From a virus, in IMG/VR virus record IMGVR_UViG_3300018481_000687, positions 1 through 21,744 of that record: a DNA stretch of 21,744 nt; one strand, 5' to 3'. Position 1 is the first letter of the stretch. Each line of letters starts with the position of its first letter. The position numbers and the translations under genes were made by a program. Under the pieces are notes generated by a model. The model saw nothing but the letters and a program-made list of their open reading frames with translations. It made no database searches and had not been told where the DNA came from. Of this stretch, positions 12,362 through 20,463 are shown piece by piece.

Positions 12362-12990
12362 ACTACGTTAAATATCCTCGCACACATCATTTACCCTGGA
12401 GCCCTGGGGTAAGTGACGATGACCGTGTTATGAAGGATACTTCCTCGCTTCATGGTAAGCGTGTAATCATTACAAAGAAAATGGATGGTGAGAATACTAC
12501 TATGTATTCTGACCATATCCATGCACGCAGTCTTGATTCACATGGCGGCGTTGATCGCGATTGGGTCACTAAGTTCTGGTCCACTTTTGCACACGACATC
12601 CCGCGGGATTGGCGGATTTGTGGCGAAAATTGCTGGGCAAAGCATAGCATACATTACAGTGACTTGCCCTCTTACTTCTTAGGCTTTTCCGTCTGGAATG
12701 AGCAAAACGTGTGTTTATCCTGGGATGACACTTTAACATATTTTGAATTACTCGGAATTAAGCCAGTTACTGTTATTTGGGATGGAATTTTTGAAGTTGT
12801 TCCTTTTGGAAATATTGAGGCCAATATGCATTGGGATCAAGATGAAGGCTATGTTGTCAGGGCTGCAGATAGTTTCAATTATACGCAGTTTAATGCAAAT
12901 ATGGCTAAATATGTACGCAAGGGGCACGTTCAGACAACCAAACACTGGAGAACCGGCGGGGCTTTCATACCGAACACTCTAAAAAAATAA
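12358..12990 (+). CDS. RNA ligase, Rnl2-like
   Basis: A 210-residue nucleotidyltransferase. The nucleotidylated lysine motif is KMDGEN (Lys41). Further family features are ARSLDSH, GENCWAKHSIHY (motif III region), DEGYVVR (motif IV) and KYVRKGH (motif V). The start YVKYPRTHHLPWSPG is typical of phage members of this group, which repair nicked RNA such as cleaved tRNA. An in-frame TGA lies directly upstream, so the only start that keeps this conserved N-terminus is the TTG at 12358, in a TTGA overlap with the preceding stop; translation is probably coupled. It lacks the C-terminal extension of T4 Rnl2 (334 aa). Phages use such ligases to undo host anticodon nuclease damage. The tRNA-like RNA lies 2 kb upstream. 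Confidence 0.87.
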   Translation: MNYVKYPRTHHLPWSPGVSDDDRVMKDTSSLHGKRVIITKKMDGENTTMYSDHIHARSLDSHGGVDRDWVTKFWSTFAHDIPRDWRICGENCWAKHSIHYSDLPSYFLGFSVWNEQNVCLSWDDTLTYFELLGIKPVTVIWDGIFEVVPFGNIEANMHWDQDEGYVVRAADSFNYTQFNANMAKYVRKGHVQTTKHWRTGGAFIPNTLKK

Positions 12991-13010
12991 TAACAATACC
13001 TCTAGAACTT

Positions 13011-13035
13011 AAAAGGAGCTGTCAGCTCCTTTTTT
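13011..13035 (+). terminator. Rho-independent terminator
   Basis: GGAGCT/AGCTCC with loop GTC, extended by flanking A/T pairs (AAAAGGAGCT...AGCTCCTTTT), followed by six T. It ends the ligase-region transcripts before the late-type gene block. Confidence 0.88.
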
Positions 13036-13060
13036 AATGGCCGCAATCATCGCTATCCTT

Positions 13061-13068
13061 GATAAATA
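13061..13068 (+). promoter_or_regulatory. GATAAATA, late-promoter-like octamer
   Basis: Lies between the terminator at 13011 and the start at 13093 (24 bases away); the obvious candidate promoter for the three-gene structural operon. Confidence 0.55.
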
Positions 13069-13092
13069 CAATATTGATAAAAGGGATAACGA

Positions 13093-16000
13093 ATGTCAGA
13101 TATTAAGAAATGGATGGATATTGTAGTAGGTGCGGAGCGATTAGCTTCACAACTTGCTGATATTCAATCTGCTGCTACATCGGCAATTGAGTCAGAAGAA
13201 TCCGAATCAGTGTCTAAAAATAACGGCGTTACTGTAAATCTATCCTTAGATCTTGGAGATTTGAAAAATGCACTTACTGGTGGACAGACTAATAACTCTG
13301 TATTGCCGGCTGTACAGGGAACAATTCCGACAGTAATTAAACAACCAATCACTAGGACAGCAGCACCAATTCAACAAGCGTCGTCAAATGGCAGATTCCA
13401 AGAAAATGACACTGTTACCGTGCTACCATCCGTTGGCGGAGGAGTTGGTAGATTTGTCGGATATTCTAAAAATGGAGCATGTATTGATATCAAAGGTGTC
13501 CAACGGGAATTAAGTCTTGATCAATTTTGTGCAGTAGACAGAGATTCGGAAGATCCATATGATAGTGGTAATGATTGGTTCCATAAGAGCATTGAACCCT
13601 ATACTGCAGGATTAATGAAAGATAAACCGGAATTTAGACCTGGAGACATGGTCAAGATTGCTGATGTATATGGTGCAGTTATTGGACCGGGTTTTGGTAT
13701 TTTTGTAGCCTATAGCACCACCGGAAAAGAATGCATTATAAGTTTTGACGATAAAGAAATTATTGTTCCTACTTCAAATGTAGAAGCTGTACTAGAACAA
13801 AATGCAAAAGATAATTTTGATCAAATGGATAATGATGGTAATTTATCACCAATATCATTTGGTTCAGTTAACAGAAAAATGGAAGAAAGTTTAGAGGAGC
13901 CAGCGATGGATCAACGTGACGAATTTAGTAAATGGATTAGTGCAGTAGAAGAAGCACTTCAATCTGAAGGCAAGCCAGGTCTAGAAGAAAATATTCCTGT
14001 TATGCAAAATCAATGTGGTTGCGGTTCATGGAATTGCCCTATTTGTTTTCCAGATAATGAAAGGGAGCAAGGTCAAGGAATGCCCGGCGCTGAAGTTGGT
14101 GGTATGCCACTCATAGGTGAAGAAGATAACGAGTTTGTAGAAAAGCCAAAATCTGGAAAAGGTGTAAAGCTTGGTGACATTGTTAAAAAGACAGAATTCA
14201 AGCCAACTGCAGGACATAATTCTCCGGAAACATATGGCGGAGATAATCTGCTTGCACAACCTCGTCCACCACGCACACGAGATGATGTTGAACCTCCACG
14301 TAGCAGTCTTAATCCTGAACATTCTCCGTTAACAGATGTTGATGAAACAATACCTACCAGTGGTCAACAATCTCCAATGACATATGGTAGTGATAATACA
14401 AAACCAGGCCGACGCCCGCGCAAAGTGGATGATGTTGAACCCAGTCGCAGAGATCCACATCTCAGTGGTCGTGATTCTCCATTGACATGGGGTGATGCCA
14501 ATGTTAATGAATATATTCCACATGATGCTAATCCAGATGATTATGGTAAAGCCGGTCGTTATTCACAAGATAATTTTGGTATGCAGGGTGATGATGATCT
14601 TATAGTTGATGATGGACTTTATGATGCTGAACCGGATGCTTTTGACCAGGATGAAGTAGTAGCTACACAAATGGGCAGTGAAGAACCTAGTGACGAAGTT
14701 GATCAAGAACAAGTTCAGAAAATTCTCAATATTCAAGCTATGGGATTTAGTAAGGATGATAGGCATTATACAAGGCAGGAACTGCTAAATTATACACCGG
14801 AAGAATTACAGCAATGTTATGGACGAGTTATGGGTGATGTTGCTGAAGCACCTTCTGATATTGCAGAGCCACCAGATCGTCCAAAGCCAACAAAAACTAG
14901 ACACCATTTAGATGATATCGATGATATTCTAAATCCAAGACAAGATAATTTGCCATCAGAATTACCTGGTGGCGGTGGTCCTATAGGTGGCGGTGGAGCA
15001 GCTGGAGGTCCAATGAGTCTTCCAACATCTTCGAGGGCGGATACGCAACGCAGGCTTGCCGGAATGACTCCAACCGATCAAATGCGTGATTATATGAATC
15101 GTATTAATCCTGCTGCAGGCGGTGATGAACCAGAACTTCAACCAACTCAGAATGAATTAGTTGTTAGGAATGCAGCAGATGTTCCAGCGGTAATTAGTTC
15201 AGCACTGCAAGCATCGGGAACACAAAATCCAGAATGGCATACAGTTAATAATTTACCAGGATATCAGCAAAGAAATATTCGTGGTATGGGTCGTCAAGTA
15301 TTCAGTATGTTTACATCGACTCCACTTGAAAATATTCAAACACTTGCCAATGTAAATGGTCAGGGACCGAATACAGATGCAGAAATGAGAGCTGTAGCAG
15401 GTTGGTTAAGAGATAATGCAGAAGATTTAGGTAAAGTAGATGTAAGTCATGGAATGGCAATTCCAGGTTATCAACCGGATGTCAAAGAATATCGCGCAAA
15501 TGGAATTAGATTCCAAATTGTAAGAGATCCAATGGGACAATACATTTATGCATATCCAGATGCAGATGCAAGGTTAGGGGCCGGCGGAGGCGCCGGTGGT
15601 GGAAGGCAAGGGCAATTACCAGGACAAGGAGGAGGCGGAATGCCAAGATTGCGCGAATCAGAATTAAAACCAACTTTACTCGAACAATTAAATTGGGATG
15701 AGGAAATCTATGAAGCCTTTATGGCAGAAAGTACATTGAGTAGACTTGTTGGTAAGAAAAAGGGTGGACAACAACTTGTCCGTTGGCTACATAGAAAGCA
15801 TAAGCTAGGAAATGAAGCTGAACTAGAACCAGTTAAATTCAATAAGACCTTAATGTGGAAACAGTTTAAGAGCAATCCAGATAACTTTGTTATTGTGTCA
15901 GGTGAAGGTGGTGTAGCAGGTATTAAGCCTTCTCAAGCACACATTGATGCTATGACGAAAAAGTTTGCAAAGGCAGGTAAAGAATATAACCCTGCTGGAG

Positions 16001-16734
16001 ATAGTACATTGCCTTATCAAATTATTGCTTTTACTGATGATGGTCAACAAGTTGATCCAGAATTGTTACGCCCTCAACCAGAAGCCGGCGATGAACCCGG
16101 AGAACGTGATGTAGATCCAACAGTTCAGAAAGCACGTATGGGTAAAAATATCGGAAGTGATATTTTAAATCCGAATAATACTTTCAGATTGCTTAATGAC
16201 CAAATAGGTCCAATTCATACAGTATGGATTTCAGGATTTGGCGGATATAGAGGTGATCCAGAATCAGTTCGTCCAGCAGTAGGTTCTGTTGAAAGAGGTA
16301 AAATGGCAGGTCGTGCAGACTTGAAGAAAACAGCTGAACTTGCTCCACAAGATGCGGTGCAGAAAATTTTCACAAGAATTAAGCCTGTATTGAAAACACT
16401 TGCTAACCAAGCAATACTTCAAATTAATAAAAGAGCTCAACGTTATATTGAGGGCGGAAATTTTGAAGGCGCACAAAAGGTTGCAGCCAGTGGTCAGAAA
16501 TTGAAACAACTATTGGTTCAACTTGACACCAATAATGCGATTAATATTAGTACACAGTACGGTAGCACTACAATGCAGCTATCACAAGCAATCCAAAAGG
16601 CGATTTCTCAAGCGGCAGGTGCTCCTGTAGGAACAGATCCATACAATGAATATGCAACTTCAGCAGCACAAGGAAGTATATCCGAAGTCCGTCCAATTCT
16701 CGATGCACTGAGGGATAATTTAGTAGGATTATAA
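13093..16734 (+). CDS. Large modular, probable virion protein (1213 aa)
   Basis: No family recognised. Domains seen: two SH3/KOW-like stretches (about residues 100-150, with FQENDTVTVLPSVGGGVGRF, and 178-236, with RPGDMVKIADVYGAVIG); a possible zinc knuckle with Cys308, Cys310, Cys315 and Cys318 (CGCGSWNCPICF); and a repeat region 374-470 with two ~50-residue copies of SPxTYGxDN ... DDVEP ... SPLT. Two Gly-rich hinges lie near 625-640 and 828-850. A folded C-terminal region follows, with FVIVSGEGGVAG near 935-945, TVWISGFGGYRGDP near 1040 and a helical tail (IFTRIKPVLKTLANQAILQ). The long acidic middle is likely disordered. It follows a terminator and a late-type octamer and overlaps the next gene by 1 base (TAATG). 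Size, modularity and context suggest a structural, scaffold or prohead-core component; this is inference. Confidence 0.82.
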   Translation: MSDIKKWMDIVVGAERLASQLADIQSAATSAIESEESESVSKNNGVTVNLSLDLGDLKNALTGGQTNNSVLPAVQGTIPTVIKQPITRTAAPIQQASSNGRFQENDTVTVLPSVGGGVGRFVGYSKNGACIDIKGVQRELSLDQFCAVDRDSEDPYDSGNDWFHKSIEPYTAGLMKDKPEFRPGDMVKIADVYGAVIGPGFGIFVAYSTTGKECIISFDDKEIIVPTSNVEAVLEQNAKDNFDQMDNDGNLSPISFGSVNRKMEESLEEPAMDQRDEFSKWISAVEEALQSEGKPGLEENIPVMQNQCGCGSWNCPICFPDNEREQGQGMPGAEVGGMPLIGEEDNEFVEKPKSGKGVKLGDIVKKTEFKPTAGHNSPETYGGDNLLAQPRPPRTRDDVEPPRSSLNPEHSPLTDVDETIPTSGQQSPMTYGSDNTKPGRRPRKVDDVEPSRRDPHLSGRDSPLTWGDANVNEYIPHDANPDDYGKAGRYSQDNFGMQGDDDLIVDDGLYDAEPDAFDQDEVVATQMGSEEPSDEVDQEQVQKILNIQAMGFSKDDRHYTRQELLNYTPEELQQCYGRVMGDVAEAPSDIAEPPDRPKPTKTRHHLDDIDDILNPRQDNLPSELPGGGGPIGGGGAAGGPMSLPTSSRADTQRRLAGMTPTDQMRDYMNRINPAAGGDEPELQPTQNELVVRNAADVPAVISSALQASGTQNPEWHTVNNLPGYQQRNIRGMGRQVFSMFTSTPLENIQTLANVNGQGPNTDAEMRAVAGWLRDNAEDLGKVDVSHGMAIPGYQPDVKEYRANGIRFQIVRDPMGQYIYAYPDADARLGAGGGAGGGRQGQLPGQGGGGMPRLRESELKPTLLEQLNWDEEIYEAFMAESTLSRLVGKKKGGQQLVRWLHRKHKLGNEAELEPVKFNKTLMWKQFKSNPDNFVIVSGEGGVAGIKPSQAHIDAMTKKFAKAGKEYNPAGDSTLPYQIIAFTDDGQQVDPELLRPQPEAGDEPGERDVDPTVQKARMGKNIGSDILNPNNTFRLLNDQIGPIHTVWISGFGGYRGDPESVRPAVGSVERGKMAGRADLKKTAELAPQDAVQKIFTRIKPVLKTLANQAILQINKRAQRYIEGGNFEGAQKVAASGQKLKQLLVQLDTNNAINISTQYGSTTMQLSQAIQKAISQAAGAPVGTDPYNEYATSAAQGSISEVRPILDALRDNLVGL
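14206..14490 (+). repeat. Degenerate protein repeats in the 1213-aa protein
   Basis: SP dipeptides at residues 377, 411, 427 and 462 begin related blocks: HNSPETYGGDN and EHSPLTDVD in one copy, QQSPMTYGSDN and RDSPLTWGDAN in the next. RDDVEP and VDDVEP lie in the middle of each. The copies have diverged at the DNA level. Confidence 0.75.
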
Positions 16735-18305
16735 TGAGATTTCTTGAATATATCAAAGAAATGTTACTGACGGAAGCTGCCCTTACTAAGGGTAGCCAAC
16801 GTGTTTTGAGTGATCAGAAGTTGGTAGCTAATTTAGCGGATGCCATGCGTGATGACGCAGCTTCTCATCCACAGAATTTTCCTCCAAATTCTAAGAGAAC
16901 CTTTCAGAAAACAGATGATGCAGAATTAGCTAATTGGTTTTTAGAAAATATTGACAAAATTGAAAGAGAAGGTTACGAAGGCACTGTTTATTCAAGGGAC
17001 GGTGTTTATAGCGATTGGATTGTTCGCCGTTATATTGCGGGAAGTCATAACTGGGAAGATATTACTGGTGTTATGAACATGAATTTAAGAGATTGGACTC
17101 TCTTAAAGAATAGAAATATGTTAGATCCAAATCACAGAGACGTTCCTAAATTTAATAGCGTTCGTGATATTGGTACGTACATGTCAACTCATTATGCTGA
17201 TAAACTTGAAAAGATTAGAGATGCAGCAAAGAACGCAGCAAGAAATAAAATGTCGAAAAGTGTCAAACTTGTCGATAATGACGATTACAGAGTTTACACG
17301 ACACTAAATAGAGCTGCTGGATGTGCATTGGGGCTTGGAACTCAATGGTGTACAGCCAATTCTCAATATGCTGGTCACTTTCACAATTATAGTGGAAAGG
17401 CAATGTTGTTTCAGCTATTTCCTTATGCAAAAGATGTTGATGCCGAAGGCAATCCTGCTAATACAAAAGATGAAGAAGGTAAGAATATTTTAAATGATAA
17501 GGAAAAATATCAGTTTGATGCTGGTGGTCCCAACTTCATGACTATTACTGATCATCCTGTTAGGCCAGAAGTTATTAGAGAAAAATATCCATATCTGTAT
17601 AGTGATCTTTCTAGTGCCCTAAAGAAAAATAAAGGAAAAATGGAAGCTGCTTTTAAAGAACTTTCAGTAGATCCTACATTACAGGGTGAAGATTATAAAA
17701 TCAAAACCTATGAAATTGATGATGAAATTGAAAAACTACAAAAATTTATAGCTAGGGGTTATATGACGGACGAAATCCGTCCAGGTAAGAAAGCACCGGA
17801 AGAACCACCACAACAATTACCTTCGCCAGATCAATCGGTAGCATCACCAGAATTACCACAACTACCACAACCACCACAAGGAAATCCACAAATGGAAAAT
17901 ATAGATAAAGACATCAAAGCAATGCTTGAGAATTTAAAGAAATATGATATTCTAAAGGAATCAGTTGCACCAGTATTAGGAATGTACACACTTAATGAAA
18001 AAGGTAAGAAACCAGATTTTCCAGATATTGATAAGGATGAAGATAAGAAAGAGACTATTTCTAAGGCTGCTAAGGATAAAGAAGCTAAAGAGCTTGACGA
18101 GAAAAAGGAATGGACTCCACCTTGGTTGAAAGATAAGAAGGATGGTGATAAAGATGACAAATCTAACAAAGATGACAAGGAAGAAAAATCTAATAAAGCT
18201 GATAAGTCTGATAAAGATGAGAAGGAAGATGTCAAAGAAGATGTCGGACCAGACCCAGAAGTTATTGCCTGGATGAAGAGGTTTGATAAACTCGGAAGAC
18301 TATGA
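16734..18305 (+). CDS. Probable packaged protein with WCTA domain and charged tail (523 aa)
   Basis: Residues 1-14, MRFLEYIKEMLLTE, look like a capsid-targeting peptide ending in LxE. A domain of about 190-270 is built around GLGTQWCTA (Trp205, Cys206), HFHNYSGKAMLFQLFP, KYQFDAGG and MTITD. I remember similar WCTA...Y...G...YQ patterns in other phage proteins but know no function. The C-terminal third is low-complexity: Pro/Gln-rich (~350-385), then KYDILKES and YTLNEKGKK (both LxE), then a Lys/Asp-rich tract (KDKKDGDKDDKSNKDDK), ending in a neat DPEVIAWMKRFDKLGRL. The start overlaps the previous stop (TAATG) and the stop overlaps the next start (ATGA), so expression is coupled. A processed internal head protein or injected effector is a plausible inference. 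Confidence 0.82.
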   Translation: MRFLEYIKEMLLTEAALTKGSQRVLSDQKLVANLADAMRDDAASHPQNFPPNSKRTFQKTDDAELANWFLENIDKIEREGYEGTVYSRDGVYSDWIVRRYIAGSHNWEDITGVMNMNLRDWTLLKNRNMLDPNHRDVPKFNSVRDIGTYMSTHYADKLEKIRDAAKNAARNKMSKSVKLVDNDDYRVYTTLNRAAGCALGLGTQWCTANSQYAGHFHNYSGKAMLFQLFPYAKDVDAEGNPANTKDEEGKNILNDKEKYQFDAGGPNFMTITDHPVRPEVIREKYPYLYSDLSSALKKNKGKMEAAFKELSVDPTLQGEDYKIKTYEIDDEIEKLQKFIARGYMTDEIRPGKKAPEEPPQQLPSPDQSVASPELPQLPQPPQGNPQMENIDKDIKAMLENLKKYDILKESVAPVLGMYTLNEKGKKPDFPDIDKDEDKKETISKAAKDKEAKELDEKKEWTPPWLKDKKDGDKDDKSNKDDKEEKSNKADKSDKDEKEDVKEDVGPDPEVIAWMKRFDKLGRL

Positions 18306-18604
18306 AATTTAAAGATTTCGCCCTAAATGAAGGCTCGTTTGAGGATATGATTGCTGACCTAAGCAGTGATAAGAAGAAAGGTCCAGGGCGTTGGCCAGTA
18401 AAAGATGAATTACCGAAAAAGGCATCCGGAACTGTAGTCAAAGGTCCGGGAGGCACCACTGTTCATAGGGCAGATAAAAATTACAGTGGAAAAGGATACT
18501 CTCCTAAAGATGATTATTCAACACGCGGTGTTGGTGTAGATCCTACTTTATCTTTGCCTAGTGGCGGTAAACAGGGTGGATCGTATTCTTCTAGAATTAG
18601 ATAG
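18302..18604 (+). CDS. Small basic Gly/Lys-rich protein with LxE N-terminal peptide
   Basis: A 100-residue protein: MKFKDFALNE, then GSFEDMIADLS, then a disordered basic region rich in Lys, Gly, Ser and Pro (VVKGPGG, NYSGKGYSPKDDYS, SGGKQGGSYSSRIR). The first 10 residues match the layout of T4 internal-protein capsid-targeting sequences (MKTYQEFIAE in the T4 internal proteins), with cleavage expected after LNE. It overlaps the upstream gene by ATGA and is the last gene of the late operon. A small, basic, disordered product with a targeting peptide is what a DNA-associated internal head protein looks like. No family is recognised beyond that. Confidence 0.75.
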   Translation: MKFKDFALNEGSFEDMIADLSSDKKKGPGRWPVKDELPKKASGTVVKGPGGTTVHRADKNYSGKGYSPKDDYSTRGVGVDPTLSLPSGGKQGGSYSSRIR

Positions 18605-18627
18605 TGTCGATATTCTTTAAGGGTTGA

Positions 18628-18657
18628 TTGACTTTTCAGTAAGTACAGTGTTATACT
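18628..18657 (+). promoter_or_regulatory. Sigma70-like promoter of the exonuclease
   Basis: TTGACT (18628-18633), an 18-base spacer and TATACT (18652-18657). ATACTAGTAT (18653-18662) is a perfect 10-bp palindrome on the -10. GGAGA follows before the ATG at 18680. Confidence 0.78.
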
Positions 18658-18679
18658 AGTATTTACTGGAGAGTTTCTT

Positions 18680-19456
18680 ATGACACTTAAAGAAGATTTT
18701 TTACAGAGTTGTTTAGTTCTAGATACAGAAACTAACTCTGATGATTACAAAATTGCAGAAATTATTGAATCTGGATTTGCTATTAGAGAAGGTGATGACT
18801 GGACACTGTTCCAAGAATTGCACAAGCCTGTAGATCGTCCTATTCCTCCCAAGGTTGAATCAATTTGTTATATTACCAATAAAATGGTAGAAGACAAACC
18901 ATCGTTTGTTGATTCGAAAGAAGTATTTGTAGAAGTTATAAATGGTTATGCTGGCGGCTACCTTGTCGCCCATAACCATTTCTATGACATGCGTGTATTA
19001 CAAAATCATGGAATCGATACAACCCATTATAAATGGATTTGTACTTGGAGAATGGCAAAGAAGATTTTCAATAGTATAAGAGCTATTGAAGAAACAAATC
19101 TCCCTTATTTGCGCTTTGCATTAGAATTGGATATTCCGATTGAAATGCGTTGCCACCGTGCTGGAAATGATTCCTATATGACTGCAAAGTTATTGGAAGC
19201 ACTTGTAGGTTATATGGAAGATATGAATCTTATTGACAAAGAGAAACCATATGGTCCGCAGGTCTTAGAATATGCAACTTCCCCAATTTTCTATGAACGT
19301 ATGCCATTCGGAAAACATAAGAATGAACTTATGATTGATGTTCCTGTGTCATATTGGAATTGGGCTCAGAAAAATACAGATTGGTTTAATGCAGAAGCTG
19401 ACAATTACGATCCGGATTTAGCTGCAAGTATAAATGCAGTACTGAATATTTATTGA
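18680..19456 (+). CDS. DEDDh 3'-5' exonuclease (DnaQ/ExoX-like) with DUF3820 tail
   Basis: A 258-residue protein. Exonuclease motifs: LVLDTET (Asp15, Glu17) for Exo I, VAHNHFYDMRVL for Exo II, and CHRAGNDSYMTA for Exo III with the DEDDh His and Asp. It removes nucleotides from 3' ends of DNA (or RNA). The C-terminal ~55 residues begin MPFGKHKNELMIDVPVSYWNW, the pattern of the short DUF3820 domain often fused to such nucleases. The start follows CTGGAG with good spacing and its own sigma70 promoter. Its 3' end overlaps the convergent minus-strand gene by 7 bases with no terminator between, so the two transcripts may read into each other. Role in replication, repair or host DNA degradation not resolved. 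Confidence 0.88.
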   Translation: MTLKEDFLQSCLVLDTETNSDDYKIAEIIESGFAIREGDDWTLFQELHKPVDRPIPPKVESICYITNKMVEDKPSFVDSKEVFVEVINGYAGGYLVAHNHFYDMRVLQNHGIDTTHYKWICTWRMAKKIFNSIRAIEETNLPYLRFALELDIPIEMRCHRAGNDSYMTAKLLEALVGYMEDMNLIDKEKPYGPQVLEYATSPIFYERMPFGKHKNELMIDVPVSYWNWAQKNTDWFNAEADNYDPDLAASINAVLNIY

Positions 19457-19839
19457 CCGTTATTGTTTCTAGCACCATCCATAACATGGGATGCTAATAA
19501 TCTTGCTGGATCGGTTTTAAACGGCTGAACATCGTGATCGTACGGTAGATCGGCAGCAGCCAACGCATATTGTTGTCCGCGATAGCCGGGCGATTGAAGT
19601 TTACCTTCTTTAGGTTGATTTGTGTATTCTGGTTGTGGTTTATCAACAGGCTTAATAAAAACAGGAACAATTTCTTCGTTAAACCACTGCTTGAAATACT
19701 TTTCGTAATACTCTTTGTTTTGACCCTTGTATTTCACATTTTCAGGATTGTAAAATTTCTCAGAATCAGCGGTCGCTTCTTTGTAAAAACGAGCAACAGT
19801 GTCTGTAGCACTTTCGTTTAGGACATCTTTTATCTTCAT
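19450..19839 (-). CDS. Small protein with LxE N-terminal peptide; only minus-strand gene
   Basis: A 129-residue protein. It begins MKIKDVLNE, then [13 protein letters not shown]: again a short Lys/Phe-Ile peptide ending in LNE. The centre ([27 protein letters not shown]) is rich in aromatic residues and looks helical; the tail has [20 protein letters not shown] chose the ATG at 19839 over the one at 19863 because MKIKDVLNE then sits at the N-terminus and the late-type GATAAATA (19852-19845 on this strand) ends 5 bases before it. The mRNA would have almost no leader. Only 27 bases separate this start from that of clpP on the other strand. Function unknown; a packaged internal protein is the best guess from the N-terminus. 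Confidence 0.72.
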   Translation of the reverse strand: MKIKDVLNESATDTVARFYKEATADSEKFYNPENVKYKGQNKEYYEKYFKQWFNEEIVPVFIKPVDKPQPEYTNQPKEGKLQSPGYRGQQYALAAADLPYDHDVQPFKTDPARLLASHVMDGARNNNGQ

Positions 19840-19844
19840 ACCAT

Positions 19845-19852
19845 TATTTATC
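19845..19852 (-). promoter_or_regulatory. GATAAATA, late-promoter-like octamer on the minus strand
   Basis: It reads as TATTTATC on the + strand, in the 27-base gap between divergent starts, and ends 5 bases before the minus-strand ATG. Confidence 0.5.
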
Positions 19853-19866
19853 ACAGGAACCACAAA

Positions 19867-20463
19867 ATGAAAAACTATTTAATTCCAGTTGTTGTAGAAC
19901 AAACCGCACGCGGAGAACGTTCGTACGATTTATATTCGCGTTTAATGAAGGAACGTATCATTTTCTTTACAGGCGAAGTTGAAGAAAATATGACAAATAT
20001 TATTATTGCACAACTCCTATTTTTAGAAGCAGAAAGTCCAGAACAACCGATAAATATGTATGTCAAGTCTCCCGGTGGATCTGTGTATGATGGATTGGCA
20101 GTTTATGATGTAATGCAATATATCAAATGTCCTGTTCATACCTACGTTGCTGGAATGGCAGCAAGTATGGGCTCTTTTATTGCACAGGCAGGAGAACCAG
20201 GACATAGATATTTGCTTCCACGTTCAGTCACAATGATTCACCAGCCGTCGTCTGGAACCCGTGGAAAAGTTACAGACATGGAAATCGACTTGAAGGAGGG
20301 AATTCGTTTAAAGAAGGAACTTACTGAACTCTACGTTAAGCATAATTCTAAAGGCGTTTCCTATGATAGATTTGTCGAATTACTCGACAGAGATAAATGG
20401 TTGACTGCACCCGAAGCAATTGAACTTGGGTTAGCCGACAATATTGTGGATGTGAGATTATGA
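19867..20463 (+). CDS. clpP: ClpP protease
   Basis: A 198-residue serine protease, close to bacterial ClpP throughout: [42 protein letters not shown] (catalytic Ser100), MIHQPSSG (His125) and RDKWLTA (Asp176). The complete triad predicts an active 14-mer peptidase working with an unfoldase; a phage ClpX is at the window start. The protein begins almost at the position of the mature E. coli enzyme, with no long propeptide. CAGGAA precedes the ATG. The 4-base ATGA overlap couples it to the A-type Fe-S carrier. No promoter is evident in the 27-base gap on this strand. Possible roles are degrading host regulators or maturing virion parts; inference. Confidence 0.97.
   Translation: MKNYLIPVVVEQTARGERSYDLYSRLMKERIIFFTGEVEENMTNIIIAQLLFLEAESPEQPINMYVKSPGGSVYDGLAVYDVMQYIKCPVHTYVAGMAASMGSFIAQAGEPGHRYLLPRSVTMIHQPSSGTRGKVTDMEIDLKEGIRLKKELTELYVKHNSKGVSYDRFVELLDRDKWLTAPEAIELGLADNIVDVRL

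Noticed and set aside
19720-19760. Plus-strand sigma70 promoter for clpP within the minus-strand gene
   Set aside because: TTGACC at 19720 and TAAAAT at 19751 are 25 bases apart, too far.
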